DNA of 64,000 nucleotides from Dinoroseobacter sp. (GCA_017643385.1 JAEPNN010000001.1:372001-436000), one strand, 5' to 3'. Counted from the first letter of the stretch, positions 26,301 to 34,626 are shown. The notes: generated by a model from the letters alone, not told the origin. A program made the numbers and translations.

Positions 26301-26946
26301 TTACCAATGGGATGTACCGCTATCGATGTTTACGGTGGTTGGGCTTATCGGGATGACCGGTATCATCATCAACGACTCGATCGTCCTTGTCACAACAGTC
26401 GATGAATATTCCGAGGAACGGGGGCTGGTCCCTGCGATTATCGATGCTGCAAGCGACCGTCTGCGACCAGTTTTGCTGACAACGCTTACGACCGTATTGG
26501 GACTCGCGCCGCTTCTCTTCGAGACGTCGCAGCAGGCACAATTCCTGCGGCCAACGGTCATAACGCTGGTCTACGGTCTGGCGTTTGGCATGGTTCTGGT
26601 GTTGCTTCTGGTTCCCGCGCTTCTTGCAAGCGGGGAAGATCTCAAACGCATTCGCACAGCTATGCGACGCGCCTTGAAGGTCCCAGGTCGGGCGAAAGGC
26701 ATGGGGTGGGGGGTCAATGTTGTTGCGGCGTTGATGGCAGCGCTGTTTGTTACAACCATGGGAATGACCGCGCTGACAGGTGGAATGCCCGCGCAGCTTG
26801 TGTCGCTTCTGCCCTTTGACCCACCCGGGACCAACCCAATGGCTCTTGCCACTGCGATGTTCATCCTGGGAAGCGCCGCGCTAACGATCGTTGGTTGGTT
26901 AATTCTGGCGCTGGGCTTTGGCGTTCGCCGACGTATGGCCAGCTAG
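23335..26946 (+). CDS. RND efflux pump permease, enlarged
   Basis: A 1203-residue proton-driven inner-membrane pump, about 150 residues longer than AcrB. The first helix is near residues 18-35. TM4 carries the proton-relay pair Asp398-Asp399 in GIVVDDAIVV, and the TM10 counterpart reads GIIINDSIVLV with Asn where AcrB has Lys. Two additions stand out. One is a hydrophobic hairpin at about 500-555 between TM6 and TM7. The other is a C-terminal tail from about 1120 with two more helices (VVAALMAALFVTTMGMTAL and MFILGSAALTIVGWLILALGFG). The total is about 16 helices. The substrate is unknown. Confidence 0.93.
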   Translation: MLGRAGGVLSYFTRHGTAANLILVLLLAAGAAAIPNMRAQFFPDVIIDNVTVSVNWSGAGAEDVDAGVVQVMEPALLMVEGVASSQATSREGFASIRLEFEPGWDMARATDDVQTAVDQITTLPAEAETPNVRRGAWRDRVTDVVVTGPVGVDQLARFTDEFVARLFLEGVTRATIRGIADPQVVIEVTSADLVRHDVTIREIADAVGQEAETDPAGDVAGANARVRTGVAKRTPDQLAQVVLRSNPDGSTLSVGDVATIRSEGVDRERAYFVGDNSAISIRVDRTDGGDAISLQAQVEEVAAEVQAGLPEGVTIDLIRTRSELITGRLNILLDNALLGLALVVSLLFLFLNARTAFWVAAGIPVALMGAIALMFAAGLTINMISLFALIITLGIVVDDAIVVGEHADFRARVLKEPPVEAAENAAKRMSMPVFSATLTTIIAFYGLALIEGRFGDLIADIPFTVIVVLIASLIECFLILPNHMSHALKDRGTEGFSRARVAMAAVPMLLLAALATSLGYYGLIGLSGFDDPELPLAAASGAGALAVLFMVLPRRRKVMVLDAMSRHGFDLPSHIVNRGLDTFRRVIFRPLMAGVIAARYPVFAGILVILVSQITLFIQGDVNWRFFNAPEQGSVSGNFAMLPGSTREDTIEVMRQIQATTEELGSKYEAEHGLNPLDYVLAEVGGGTGRALAIADTKTPDQLGSIAIELIDADLRPYSSRQFVAELQDAAGNHPMLETLSFRSWASGPGGDALDVQITGAEATVLKAAAEALKTRMAQFGEVSALEDDLAYDKEELVLDLTPQGAALGFSIDGIGRVLRDRLNGVEAASFPSGVRSATIHVELPEGELTADFLDRTQMRSPSGVYVPLADIVTVTSRTGFSTIRRENGLHVVSVTGDISEDDAARAQEIMEQTREAILPKLESDFGVTTRLSGLAEQENEFLTDALLGFGLCLLGIYLVLSWIFSSWTRPAVVMAIIPFGLVGTIYGHYQWDVPLSMFTVVGLIGMTGIIINDSIVLVTTVDEYSEERGLVPAIIDAASDRLRPVLLTTLTTVLGLAPLLFETSQQAQFLRPTVITLVYGLAFGMVLVLLLVPALLASGEDLKRIRTAMRRALKVPGRAKGMGWGVNVVAALMAALFVTTMGMTALTGGMPAQLVSLLPFDPPGTNPMALATAMFILGSAALTIVGWLILALGFGVRRRMAS

Positions 26947-26949
26947 ACG

Positions 26950-27543
26950 CTAGCCGTCCTCGAGAAGGGCGTCGACAATCGCCAAAGCACTGGGCGTGTC
27001 CCAGAACGCATCCCCCCTGAGGCGCGCGATTTCAGTGCCCTCAGGTGACAAAATCACTGTGATCGGTAATCCGACAACACCCATTTCACGGGACAGGGTC
27101 ATATCTGGGTCGCGATACTTGGGCAGCCCTTCGATACCCTCTTCATTGAAAAAGCGGTCAATCGCTGCCACTGGGTTCCGGCCCGAAGCGACTGTTACAA
27201 CGCGAAACTTATCGCCACCGCGTTGCGCTTGAAGACTTGCGAGTGATGGCATCTCTTTCCGGCATGGTGCGCACCATGTCGCCCAGAAATTCAGAACAAC
27301 GTGTTTGCCCTGCAGATCAGCAAGCGTCATGTCCGCATCGTCTTCGTCCAGAAAAGAAGCCTGAGAGACCTCGTTTGCCACTGGATGAAACATCAATTTG
27401 CGCATCTGGTCTTCACGCAGGGCTTCGATCGCGCTCCAGTCACGTGCAGTACCTTCGGGGGTGGTGTCTGTTGCGGACGACCAGTATATACCAGCCGCGA
27501 CAATCCCGAGCCCGAGTGCCGCGATGCCAAGCCATTTGGTCAT
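26950..27543 (-). CDS. TlpA/ResA-like membrane-anchored thioredoxin-fold protein
   Basis: A 197-residue protein with an N-terminal signal-anchor (LGIAALGLGIVAAGIYW) and a periplasmic thioredoxin fold containing Cys91 and Cys94 in FWATWCAPCRKEMPS. The later cis-proline loop reads VVGLPITVILSPEG. TlpA/ResA-type proteins reduce disulfides for cytochrome c or cytochrome oxidase maturation, and that role is inferred here. The frame extends to 27852, but that would run antisense through argH, so the ATG at 27543 is used. It is divergent from argH with a 28-base gap. Confidence 0.9.
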   Translation of the reverse strand: MTKWLGIAALGLGIVAAGIYWSSATDTTPEGTARDWSAIEALREDQMRKLMFHPVANEVSQASFLDEDDADMTLADLQGKHVVLNFWATWCAPCRKEMPSLASLQAQRGGDKFRVVTVASGRNPVAAIDRFFNEEGIEGLPKYRDPDMTLSREMGVVGLPITVILSPEGTEIARLRGDAFWDTPSALAIVDALLEDG

Positions 27544-27571
27544 TGTGGTCTTCCTTCCTTGAAAGGCATCC

Positions 27572-28978
27572 ATGTCTGACGCCCCTGATACCAATTCGCA
27601 AGCCAACACCATGTGGGGTGGCCGATTTGCCGCTGGTCCTGACGCGATCATGGAGGCAATCAACGCCTCGATCGGGTATGACCAGCGCCTTGCCCCACAA
27701 GACATCGAAGGGTCGCGTGCCCATGCAGCAATGCTCGCCCGGCAAGGTATTCTGACGGATAAGGATGCTGAAGTCATTCGGGAAGGTCTGCTCACGGTCT
27801 TGTCAGAGATCGAGGCTGGAAGTTTCAATTTTTCGACTGCGCTCGAGGACATTCACATGAATGTCGAGGCCCGTCTGAAAGAGATCGTAGGGGAGCCCGC
27901 GGGGCGTCTACATACGGCGCGTTCACGCAATGATCAGGTTGCCACCGATTTCCGCCTTTGGGTCAGAGATCAGTGCGATGCCGTTATGGAAGGCCTCCTG
28001 GCCCTGCAGAACGCGCTTCTGGATCAGGCCGAAGCGGGCGCGGATTGGGTCATGCCCGGATTTACGCACCTGCAGACGGCTCAGCCTGTAACATGGGGCC
28101 ATCACATGATGGCCTATGTGGAAATGTTTGGGCGCGATCGGTCGCGGTTTGCGGGCGCTCGCGCGCGGATGAACGAATCCCCCCTTGGGGCTGCAGCGCT
28201 TGCAGGGACCTCCTTCCCGATTGACCGCGAAGCAACCGCCGCTGCGCTTGGCTTTGATCGGCCCATGGCAAATTCGCTGGACGCCGTATCGGATCGCGAT
28301 TTTGCCCTTGAGTTCCTGTCGAGCGCAACAATCTGCGCCATGCATTTGTCCCGCATGGCCGAAGAGCTTGTTATCTGGTCCTCAGCCCAGTTCCGGTTTG
28401 TGTCCTTGTCGGATCGTTTCTCCACCGGATCCTCGATCATGCCGCAAAAGAAGAACCCGGATGCGGCTGAGCTGATCCGTGCCAAGATCGGGCGCATTCT
28501 CGGGGCAAATGTCGCGCTGCTCACGGTGATGAAGGGACTGCCACTCGCCTATTCAAAGGACATGCAGGAAGACAAGGAACAGGTCTTTGATGCGGCTGAC
28601 AATCTGATGCTGGCATTGGCAGCAATGACCGGAATGGTCGGTGATATGACGGCCAATCGCGAAAGTCTCGAGGCCGCTGCGTCTTCTGGATTCTCAACCG
28701 CCACCGATCTGGCTGATTGGCTGGTGCGCGAACTCAATATGCCGTTCCGGGATGCACATCATGTGACCGGAACCCTTGTGGGTATGGCCGAAGCAAAACA
28801 GTGCGATCTGCCAGATCTCAGTCTTGAAGACATGCAATCTGTACATGCAGAGATCACCGATGCGGTCTATGGTGTGCTGGGCGTACACAACTCGGTTGCC
28901 AGTAGAACGTCTTATGGGGGCACCGCCCCTGTGCAGGTTTTGGCACAGATCGAAAGGTGGAGGGAACAACTGTCATGA
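27572..28978 (+). CDS. argH: Argininosuccinate lyase
   Basis: A 468-residue fumarase/aspartase-superfamily enzyme that splits argininosuccinate into arginine and fumarate, the last step of arginine synthesis. [21 protein letters not shown] at the start, [10 protein letters not shown], the [16 protein letters not shown] block and the signature [12 protein letters not shown] (about residues 286-297) with its catalytic serine are all present. It is the first gene of the run argH / two mini-lipoproteins / DUF2834 / lysA / DUF4175, and its TGA overlaps the next ATG. Confidence 0.97.
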   Translation: MSDAPDTNSQANTMWGGRFAAGPDAIMEAINASIGYDQRLAPQDIEGSRAHAAMLARQGILTDKDAEVIREGLLTVLSEIEAGSFNFSTALEDIHMNVEARLKEIVGEPAGRLHTARSRNDQVATDFRLWVRDQCDAVMEGLLALQNALLDQAEAGADWVMPGFTHLQTAQPVTWGHHMMAYVEMFGRDRSRFAGARARMNESPLGAAALAGTSFPIDREATAAALGFDRPMANSLDAVSDRDFALEFLSSATICAMHLSRMAEELVIWSSAQFRFVSLSDRFSTGSSIMPQKKNPDAAELIRAKIGRILGANVALLTVMKGLPLAYSKDMQEDKEQVFDAADNLMLALAAMTGMVGDMTANRESLEAAASSGFSTATDLADWLVRELNMPFRDAHHVTGTLVGMAEAKQCDLPDLSLEDMQSVHAEITDAVYGVLGVHNSVASRTSYGGTAPVQVLAQIERWREQLS

Positions 28979-29130
28979 TGCGTTTTATTGCGATTGCCGT
29001 TGTATGTCTCAGCGTTGCGGCCTGTAGTGGTCCACCACGCTTGAGTGCGGATATCGATGTCTCTGAGCAGACCATTCGCCCAACAGCGGCCTTTGGTTTG
29101 GGACCGATCGGCATAAAGTTGACGCCATGA
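28975..29130 (+). CDS. Tiny predicted lipoprotein after argH
   Basis: A 51-residue protein below usual gene-finding cut-offs. ATG at 28975 overlaps the argH stop (ATGATG) after a GGAGGGAAC ribosome site. It has a lipoprotein signal, [17 protein letters not shown], with lipobox VAAC and Cys17 as the acylation site, then a short tail with [19 protein letters not shown]. The tail resembles small lipoproteins seen beside argH in related bacteria, but I cannot name a function. Its TGA overlaps the start of the LptM-like gene. Confidence 0.8.
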   Translation: MMRFIAIAVVCLSVAACSGPPRLSADIDVSEQTIRPTAAFGLGPIGIKLTP

Positions 29131-29243
29131 TCCGGACTTTCGCCTGTTTCTGCCTATTTGCTGCTCTATCTGCCTGTGGAGTGAATGGGGCGCCTTCCGC
29201 CCCTGACCGAGATGTTCCAACCGGACTTTTTGCAGGGCAATAA
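29127..29243 (+). CDS. lptM: LptM-like mini-lipoprotein upstream of lysA
   Basis: A 38-residue protein: signal FACFCLFAALSAC with lipobox LSAC, then CGVNGAPSAPD. The Cys-Gly-x-x-Gly-x-x-x-x-Pro spacing directly after the lipidated cysteine is the pattern of LptM (formerly YifL). LptM is a tiny outer-membrane lipoprotein that assists oxidative maturation of the LPS translocon LptD, and its gene commonly lies next to lysA or dapF. It starts by ATGA overlap with the preceding lipoprotein and ends one base before the next ATG. The symbol is given on motif plus synteny. Confidence 0.65.
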   Translation: MIRTFACFCLFAALSACGVNGAPSAPDRDVPTGLFAGQ

Positions 29244-29564
29244 ATGACACCGCTTCGCTTGATCTACCTCGCTCTGGCCATCTGGGGCACCGTGCATCCG
29301 ATGTACTACTTCATGCAGTGGTTCAATGAAAACGGCTATTCGATCAAGGCGATGGTGGATGCCTGGCATGTCAATACTGCGGCCAGCGGGCTGGTCTGGG
29401 ATTTGACGATAGCGGCTGTTGCGTTGACCCTTTTCGTACTTGTTGAGACGATTTCGCGAAAAGCCTATATCGGTCTTCTGGCAATTCCCGCCACATTCTG
29501 CATTGGCGTAAGCTGCGGCTTGCCGCTCTATCTGTTCCTTCGCTCTGCGCCTGCGCGCAGGTAA
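29244..29564 (+). CDS. DUF2834 membrane protein
   Basis: A 106-residue protein with three hydrophobic helices: LIYLALAIWGTVHPMYYFMQW, LVWDLTIAAVALTLFVLVET and YIGLLAIPATFCIGVSCGLPLYLFL. The pattern of a Trp-rich first helix, an N/D-rich loop (FNENGYSIKAMVDAWHVN) and a WDLT-type second helix fits DUF2834, whose function is unknown. Its ATG follows the TAA of the LptM-like gene with no gap, which suggests coupled translation. lysA follows after 20 bases. Confidence 0.83.
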   Translation: MTPLRLIYLALAIWGTVHPMYYFMQWFNENGYSIKAMVDAWHVNTAASGLVWDLTIAAVALTLFVLVETISRKAYIGLLAIPATFCIGVSCGLPLYLFLRSAPARR

Positions 29565-29584
29565 GCCAAAGCCCGAGACGTCGT

Positions 29585-30850
29585 ATGGACCATTTCCTCT
29601 ACCGGGACGGCACTCTTTTTGCTGAAGATGTATCTGTTGCTGAAATCGCAGCGCAGGTGGGCTCACCGTTTTACGTCTATTCTGCAGCCACACTGACCCG
29701 GCATTTCCAGCTTTTCGAAGAGGCGTTGAACTGGGCAGACCACACGATTTGCTTCGCGATGAAGTCAAACAGCAATCAGGCGATCCTGAAGCTGCTTGGG
29801 GACCTTGGTGCAGGCATGGATGTGGTGTCGGGCGGCGAATACGCCCGTGCGAAAGCCGCGGGTGTTGCTGGCGAAAAGATCGTCTTTTCCGGCGTTGGCA
29901 AGACACGCGCAGAAATGCGCCGGGCGCTCGAAGGGGGCATTCGACAGTTCAATGTCGAAAGCGAGCCCGAGATGGAGGTGCTGTCAGAAGTGGCCACTTC
30001 CATGGGGACTGTTGCTCCGATCACGGTGCGCGTTAACCCTGATGTCGATGCGCGCACGCACGAAAAAATCTCGACCGGCAAGAAGGGTGACAAGTTCGGC
30101 ATTCCGATCAGCCGCGCGACCGAGGTTTATGCGCGCGCTGCGGCGTTGCCCGGGCTGAAGGTCGTCGGTATCGACGTTCATATTGGCAGCCAGTTGACGG
30201 AACTCGAGCCTTTTGAAACGGCTTACCTGAAAGTGGCTGATCTGACCCGACAGTTGCGTGCCGAGGGGCACGAGATAACCCGGCTCGACCTAGGGGGCGG
30301 TCTGGGTATTCCCTATGCGCGCTCCAATGAGGCGCCCCCGCTGCCCATCGAATATGGTCAGCTTATCCAGCGCACCGTGGGCGATCTTGGATGCGAGATC
30401 GAGATTGAACCAGGGCGCCTGATTTCGGGCAACGCCGGCATCATGGTCGCGGGCGTGATCTATGTGAAAGATGGCGACGGCACCAATTTCCTGATCCTAG
30501 ACGGCGCGATGAATGACCTTGTCAGGCCGGCCATGTATGGCGCTTGGCACGACATCATTCCGGTGATCGAGGCCGCCCCGGGCGTCGAAAAATACCCCTA
30601 TGACATCGTTGGACCTGTCTGTGAAAGCGGTGATACGTTTGCCAAGGGTCGCCCAATGCCGCCGCTTTCGCCGGGCGATCTGGTCGCGTTCCGATCCGCG
30701 GGTGCCTACGGGGCGGTGATGTCCAGCGAATACAACACACGTCCCCTTATTCCGGAAGTTCTGGTCCAAGGCGATCAATTCGCCGTCATTCGACCCCGTC
30801 CAACCTTTGACGAAATCATTGCGCGCGATACCATTCCCGAATGGCTTTAA
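29585..30850 (+). CDS. lysA: Diaminopimelate decarboxylase
   Basis: A 421-residue PLP enzyme of the alanine-racemase-fold group that converts meso-diaminopimelate to lysine. The PLP lysine is Lys60 in FAMKSNSNQ. Phosphate-binding and substrate residues appear in DLGGGLGIPY and EPGRLISGNAG, and the cysteine of GPVCESGDTF belongs to the partner active site of the dimer. It continues the argH-lipoproteins-DUF2834 run and is followed after 28 bases by the DUF4175 gene. Confidence 0.97.
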   Translation: MDHFLYRDGTLFAEDVSVAEIAAQVGSPFYVYSAATLTRHFQLFEEALNWADHTICFAMKSNSNQAILKLLGDLGAGMDVVSGGEYARAKAAGVAGEKIVFSGVGKTRAEMRRALEGGIRQFNVESEPEMEVLSEVATSMGTVAPITVRVNPDVDARTHEKISTGKKGDKFGIPISRATEVYARAAALPGLKVVGIDVHIGSQLTELEPFETAYLKVADLTRQLRAEGHEITRLDLGGGLGIPYARSNEAPPLPIEYGQLIQRTVGDLGCEIEIEPGRLISGNAGIMVAGVIYVKDGDGTNFLILDGAMNDLVRPAMYGAWHDIIPVIEAAPGVEKYPYDIVGPVCESGDTFAKGRPMPPLSPGDLVAFRSAGAYGAVMSSEYNTRPLIPEVLVQGDQFAVIRPRPTFDEIIARDTIPEWL

Positions 30851-30878
30851 GGCGGTGCACCGCCAGACCGGAGTGTGA

Positions 30879-33458
30879 ATGACCGAAGTGCCGGGAAAAT
30901 CCCGCCCAGATCTTGATCGCGAAACGCAGCTGGTGCGGCGTGCGCTCCATCGTCCTGTGTTCTGGACGCGGTTGGGCATGGTGATTGAGCATGGCATACG
31001 CGCGTTCTGGCCTGCATGGGTAATCTTTGGCGTAACACTCACAGCCTGGGCCTTTGGCGTTGATACCTCGCCCGTCCGTTTGATTGCTGTCGTCGTGGTT
31101 CTTGCTGCCGCTCTTGGATACGGCGTCTGGCGTTTCCGACTGCCAACCAGCCAGGAGGCATCGAGCCGTTTCGATCAGGCGACGCCTGGAAGACCAGTAG
31201 AGACGCTGGACGATACGCTGGCGATCGGCAGCTCTGATCTGGCCGCACGTGCTGTATGGAGCGCGCATCTGGCGCGTATCGCAGAGCGTGCGCGCAGTGC
31301 AAAACCGGTGGCTCCGGACCTGAGGCTCGCGTCACGCGACCCCTTCGCCTTGCGCTATGTGGCCGCCACGGGGGTTGTTCTGGCGCTCTTGTTTGGAACG
31401 TTCACTGACCGCAACGATACAGGGCTGAGCGGCCCTGCTCAGGCGCTCGCTACGGGTCCTGCCTGGGAAGGCTGGGCAGAACCCCCGGCCTATACAGGGC
31501 GACCCAGCCTTTATCTGAATGAACTTAGCGATGCGGTTGCAGTGCCCGAAGGCAGCCGTCTGACATTGCGGCTTTATGGTCCCGAAGACAGTCTGACGGT
31601 TACCCAGTCCGTGACGGATACCTCTCCCGGCAGCAGCACAGATCCAGTTCAGGAATTGCGCGTGGATCGTACAGGTGATCTTGCGATTGATGGGGATGCG
31701 GGCCGGGTATGGTCCATCATGATGGATGCGGACAACGCGCCGGAAATCGTCATCGACGGCCCCCTCAGCCGTGTTGCAGGGGGTGAAATGCGGCTGCCAT
31801 TTACGGCAAGTGATGATTTCGCCGTCGTGGGTGGTACGGCACGAATTGAGCTCGATCTGGATGTTGTTGAACGCCGCTACGGACTTGTTTCAGACCCCGA
31901 GCCGCGCGCAGACATCACGTTTCCCATTCCTCTGACACTGACCGGGGACCGTGCAGAGTTTACCGAGGTGCTTGCTGAAGACTTTTCACTGCACCCTTGG
32001 GCCAATCTGCCCGTACGTATTTCGCTTAGCGCTGAAGATGATCTGGGCCAGACGGGGCAATCCCTTCCGTTCGATATGGTCCTTCCCGGGCGTCGTTTCT
32101 TCAATCCGATCGCCTCGACCATCATCGAACAGCGGCGTGATCTTCTGTGGACGACCACGAATGGGCCGCAGGTGGACATGATCCTGCGGGCCATCACCAA
32201 CCTTCCCGAAGACACCTTTACCAACGAAGACGGGCTGACGTTGCTGCAAGACGCCATGACGCAATTGCAGGACGCTCTGGATGCCGGGGACCTGTCACCT
32301 GACACACGCGATGCGCTGGCGGAGCTTCTTTGGGAGGCAGCACTTCAGTTCGAGGAAGGCAATCTTGCGGATGCCGCCGAAAGACTGCGTCGTGCTCAAG
32401 AAATGCTGAACGAGGCGATGCGGCGTGGCGCGTCTGAGGACGAGATCTCCGAGCTGATGCAAGAGCTGCGTGACGCTATGGATGATTACATGCAACAACT
32501 TGCGGAACAGCAGCGTCAAGAGGGGGATCAGCAGCCTCAGGCGGATCCGAACGCACAGACCATGACGCAGGACCAGTTGCAGGAGCTTCTCGATCAGATC
32601 GAAGAGCTGATGCAGCAAGGTCGCATGGACGAGGCGCAGGCGCTTCTCGATCAGCTCATGGAAATGATGGAGAACATGCAGGTGGCTGAGGGCCAGCAAG
32701 GTCAGCAAGGCGATAGCCCGGGTCAGCAGGCCATGGAGGGCCTTCAGGACACTCTGCGCGATCAGCAGGATCTGGCTGACGAATCTTTCCGCGATATGCA
32801 GCGTGGTCAACAGCAGGGCCAGCAACAGGGCCAACAGCAAGGACAACAGCAAGGTCAGCAGGGCCAACAACAGGGCCAGCAGCAAGGTGGCGACCAGCAA
32901 GGCCAAGGCGGTGAACAACGCCCGGGAGGGCAGCAGGGTCAGGGCGAGCTTGATGCCGAAACTCTCGCAGAACGTCAGCGCGCCTTGCAGGGAATTCTGG
33001 AAGGTCAGCGACGTAATCTTCCCGGTGCCGGAACCCCAGAAGGCGATGCTGCGCGCGAGGCGCTGGGGCGCGCAGGCGAAGCTATGGACGATGCGGCCGA
33101 GGCGCTGGAAGACGGCGATCTTGCCGAAGCACTCGACAGCCAGTCCGAAGCCATTGATGCGCTGCGCGACGGGATGCAGAACCTTGGTGAGATGATGGCG
33201 CAAGAACAGCAGGGCCAGCAAGACGGACAGGGTCAGGCACGCGCCAACGACAATCCTGAAAGCAACCGCGATCCGCTCGGACGCGAAGCTGGCAATTTCG
33301 GTCGTCTGGGCACGGACGACTCACTTCTCGGGGGCGAAGACCAACAGCGTCGCGCGCAAGATTTGCTTGATGAGATTCGCCGCCGCGCTGGTGAACGTGA
33401 GCGTCCGGAAGCTGAACGCGACTATCTCAACCGTCTGCTGGACAGGTTCGGAAACTAA
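30879..33458 (+). CDS. TIGR02302/DUF4175 family large membrane protein
   Basis: An 859-residue protein. Two N-terminal helices (near residues 45-80, AFWPAWVIFGVTLTAWAFGV and LIAVVVVLAAALGYGVWRF) and one near 155-170 anchor it. A periplasmic beta-rich part carries DLVVERRYGLVSDP-type segments, and the C-terminal 400 residues are helical. Within these lies a striking Gln/Gly repeat (about residues 642-690) flanked by QLQELLDQIEELMQQGRMDEAQALLDQLM coiled coils. The alphaproteobacterial family TIGR02302 has this layout and no known function. It is conserved downstream of lysA. Confidence 0.88.
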   Translation: MTEVPGKSRPDLDRETQLVRRALHRPVFWTRLGMVIEHGIRAFWPAWVIFGVTLTAWAFGVDTSPVRLIAVVVVLAAALGYGVWRFRLPTSQEASSRFDQATPGRPVETLDDTLAIGSSDLAARAVWSAHLARIAERARSAKPVAPDLRLASRDPFALRYVAATGVVLALLFGTFTDRNDTGLSGPAQALATGPAWEGWAEPPAYTGRPSLYLNELSDAVAVPEGSRLTLRLYGPEDSLTVTQSVTDTSPGSSTDPVQELRVDRTGDLAIDGDAGRVWSIMMDADNAPEIVIDGPLSRVAGGEMRLPFTASDDFAVVGGTARIELDLDVVERRYGLVSDPEPRADITFPIPLTLTGDRAEFTEVLAEDFSLHPWANLPVRISLSAEDDLGQTGQSLPFDMVLPGRRFFNPIASTIIEQRRDLLWTTTNGPQVDMILRAITNLPEDTFTNEDGLTLLQDAMTQLQDALDAGDLSPDTRDALAELLWEAALQFEEGNLADAAERLRRAQEMLNEAMRRGASEDEISELMQELRDAMDDYMQQLAEQQRQEGDQQPQADPNAQTMTQDQLQELLDQIEELMQQGRMDEAQALLDQLMEMMENMQVAEGQQGQQGDSPGQQAMEGLQDTLRDQQDLADESFRDMQRGQQQGQQQGQQQGQQQGQQGQQQGQQQGGDQQGQGGEQRPGGQQGQGELDAETLAERQRALQGILEGQRRNLPGAGTPEGDAAREALGRAGEAMDDAAEALEDGDLAEALDSQSEAIDALRDGMQNLGEMMAQEQQGQQDGQGQARANDNPESNRDPLGREAGNFGRLGTDDSLLGGEDQQRRAQDLLDEIRRRAGERERPEAERDYLNRLLDRFGN
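32805..32945 (+). repeat. GQQQ tandem repeat inside the DUF4175 gene
   Basis: Degenerate 12-base units coding for Gly-Gln-Gln-Gln are repeated about eight times, then grade into GGDQQGQGGEQ. The synonymous codons vary (CAG/CAA, GGC/GGT/GGA), so slippage should be limited. The purine/pyrimidine bias also produces a long spurious open frame on the opposite strand. Confidence 0.85.
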
Positions 33459-33536
33459 AGCACAGCGTTGCTATTCTAAGCCAGCAAGAACCAGTGAGCA
33501 GATAGTTCATCTCACCGTTAATCTTGGGAAGCTGGG

Positions 33537-34466
33537 TCAGCTATTTTCTGCGATCAACTCGCTGATTTGATTGGAAAGCGATTGCACAGTGGTATCCAGC
33601 CAGCTGCGTGCCTTGTTCACCTCTACGACATAGGTGCCGAGAAATGGTTCGGCTTGAGGCACGCGCGCGCTGATTTCAGGGGTGAAAGCGTACACGAATA
33701 TTCCGATTGCAGCCACGATCATCACCAGACTGAAGCCCATGCGGAATCCCTGACCGCGCCGTACTTTTTTCAGGCGTTCTTCGACCTCGACATAGGCTGG
33801 CACCGAAGTCTTGCGGTCGGTTGAGGCGCGCAGGCTTGAATTGATCTCTTCGATATCGGGCAGCATCTCTTTGCGCCCGCTACGAGTGACGCGGCGTGGC
33901 CCTATTGTGCCTGAAGGGACCAATTCATCATCTGGTACATCTCTTGGGTCTGTGGATGTCCGTCGCGATTGGCTTGGTGCTGCGCCTGCAAGTGCCAACT
34001 CGGATTGTGACTCAATGGGTTCTGGCGTTTCGCCGCGTCGCAAACTTGCTTCGTGTTCGGCTTCTTCACGCAAGACTTGAAGAACATTGGGATCGATATT
34101 GCGCTTGGGGGCGGGCCGCAGCGCGGGATCGTCTTCAGTGACAGGTGTCGAACCCACTTGGGCACGCGCGGCTCGTTCAGCCGCTACGCGTGACCTGCGC
34201 TGTGGCTCGGGCTGGGGTGCGGGCTGCGGATTGTTGAGCTCTTCTGCCCGTGTCACGGTAACCCGAGGTTGAATCCGTTTGGGGCGTGCGGACTGCGCTG
34301 GTCCAGCAGCATTTTCCGCATCCTTAGCAGGCGCCTTGGCTTCATCAGGGTGAGGTTCAAACCATGTATGAGCACAGTTTGAGCACTGCACATCCCGCCC
34401 TTCGGCTGGAATGACGCTGACGTCTACTTCATATTCTGCGCTGCAGTTTGGACAAACCAGCCGCAT
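33537..34466 (-). CDS. MJ0042-type zinc-ribbon membrane protein
   Basis: A 309-residue protein from the ATG at 34466 (a TTG codon lies just upstream). The N-terminal zinc ribbon has Cys5, Cys8, Cys28 and Cys31 (CPNC, CSNC) followed by HTWF, the MJ0042 finger pattern. A long low-complexity linker rich in Pro, Arg, Ala and Glu follows. One transmembrane helix (MGFSLVMIVAAIGIFVYAF) lies near residues 235-255, with a short tail beyond it. Proteins of this layout are frequent beside ftsEX in Alphaproteobacteria. Function is unknown; a regulatory or scaffold role is a guess. Confidence 0.87.
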   Translation of the reverse strand: MRLVCPNCSAEYEVDVSVIPAEGRDVQCSNCAHTWFEPHPDEAKAPAKDAENAAGPAQSARPKRIQPRVTVTRAEELNNPQPAPQPEPQRRSRVAAERAARAQVGSTPVTEDDPALRPAPKRNIDPNVLQVLREEAEHEASLRRGETPEPIESQSELALAGAAPSQSRRTSTDPRDVPDDELVPSGTIGPRRVTRSGRKEMLPDIEEINSSLRASTDRKTSVPAYVEVEERLKKVRRGQGFRMGFSLVMIVAAIGIFVYAFTPEISARVPQAEPFLGTYVVEVNKARSWLDTTVQSLSNQISELIAENS

Positions 34467-34545
34467 CAAGGTCCCTTTCTAAGGTGCGAAACCTTACATA
34501 CCTTCAACGTCTACCTATCAACGCTGATGGGTCTTTCCAAGTGGT

Positions 34546-34583
34546 CGCAGAGGTTTAAGCGTGATTGCAACACCGCCTCTGCG
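34546..34583. promoter_or_regulatory. Dyad in the divergent promoter region before ftsE
   Basis: CGCAGAGG (34546-34553) and CCTCTGCG (34576-34583) form perfect 8-base inverted arms around 22 bases, about 45 bases before the ftsE GTG. It may be an operator or an RNA stem in the ftsE leader. No regulator can be named. Confidence 0.3.
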
Positions 34584-34626
34584 CCGATAACAGGGTTTCA
34601 ACAACCGCTCTAAGGAACCCGCGCGC

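Noticed and set aside
27544-27852. N-terminal extension of the TlpA-like frame
   Set aside because: It lies fully antisense within argH and removes the signal-anchor from the N-terminus; the ATG at 27543 fits the family.
32805-32945. Tandem repeat considered as a CRISPR or VNTR array
   Set aside because: Units are 12 bases, in frame, coding for GQQQ, with no spacers; it is a protein repeat.
32295-33221. 308-residue open frame on the minus strand inside the DUF4175 gene
   Set aside because: It is a Leu-rich mirror of the Gln-rich repeat coded on the plus strand and has no family features or ribosome site.
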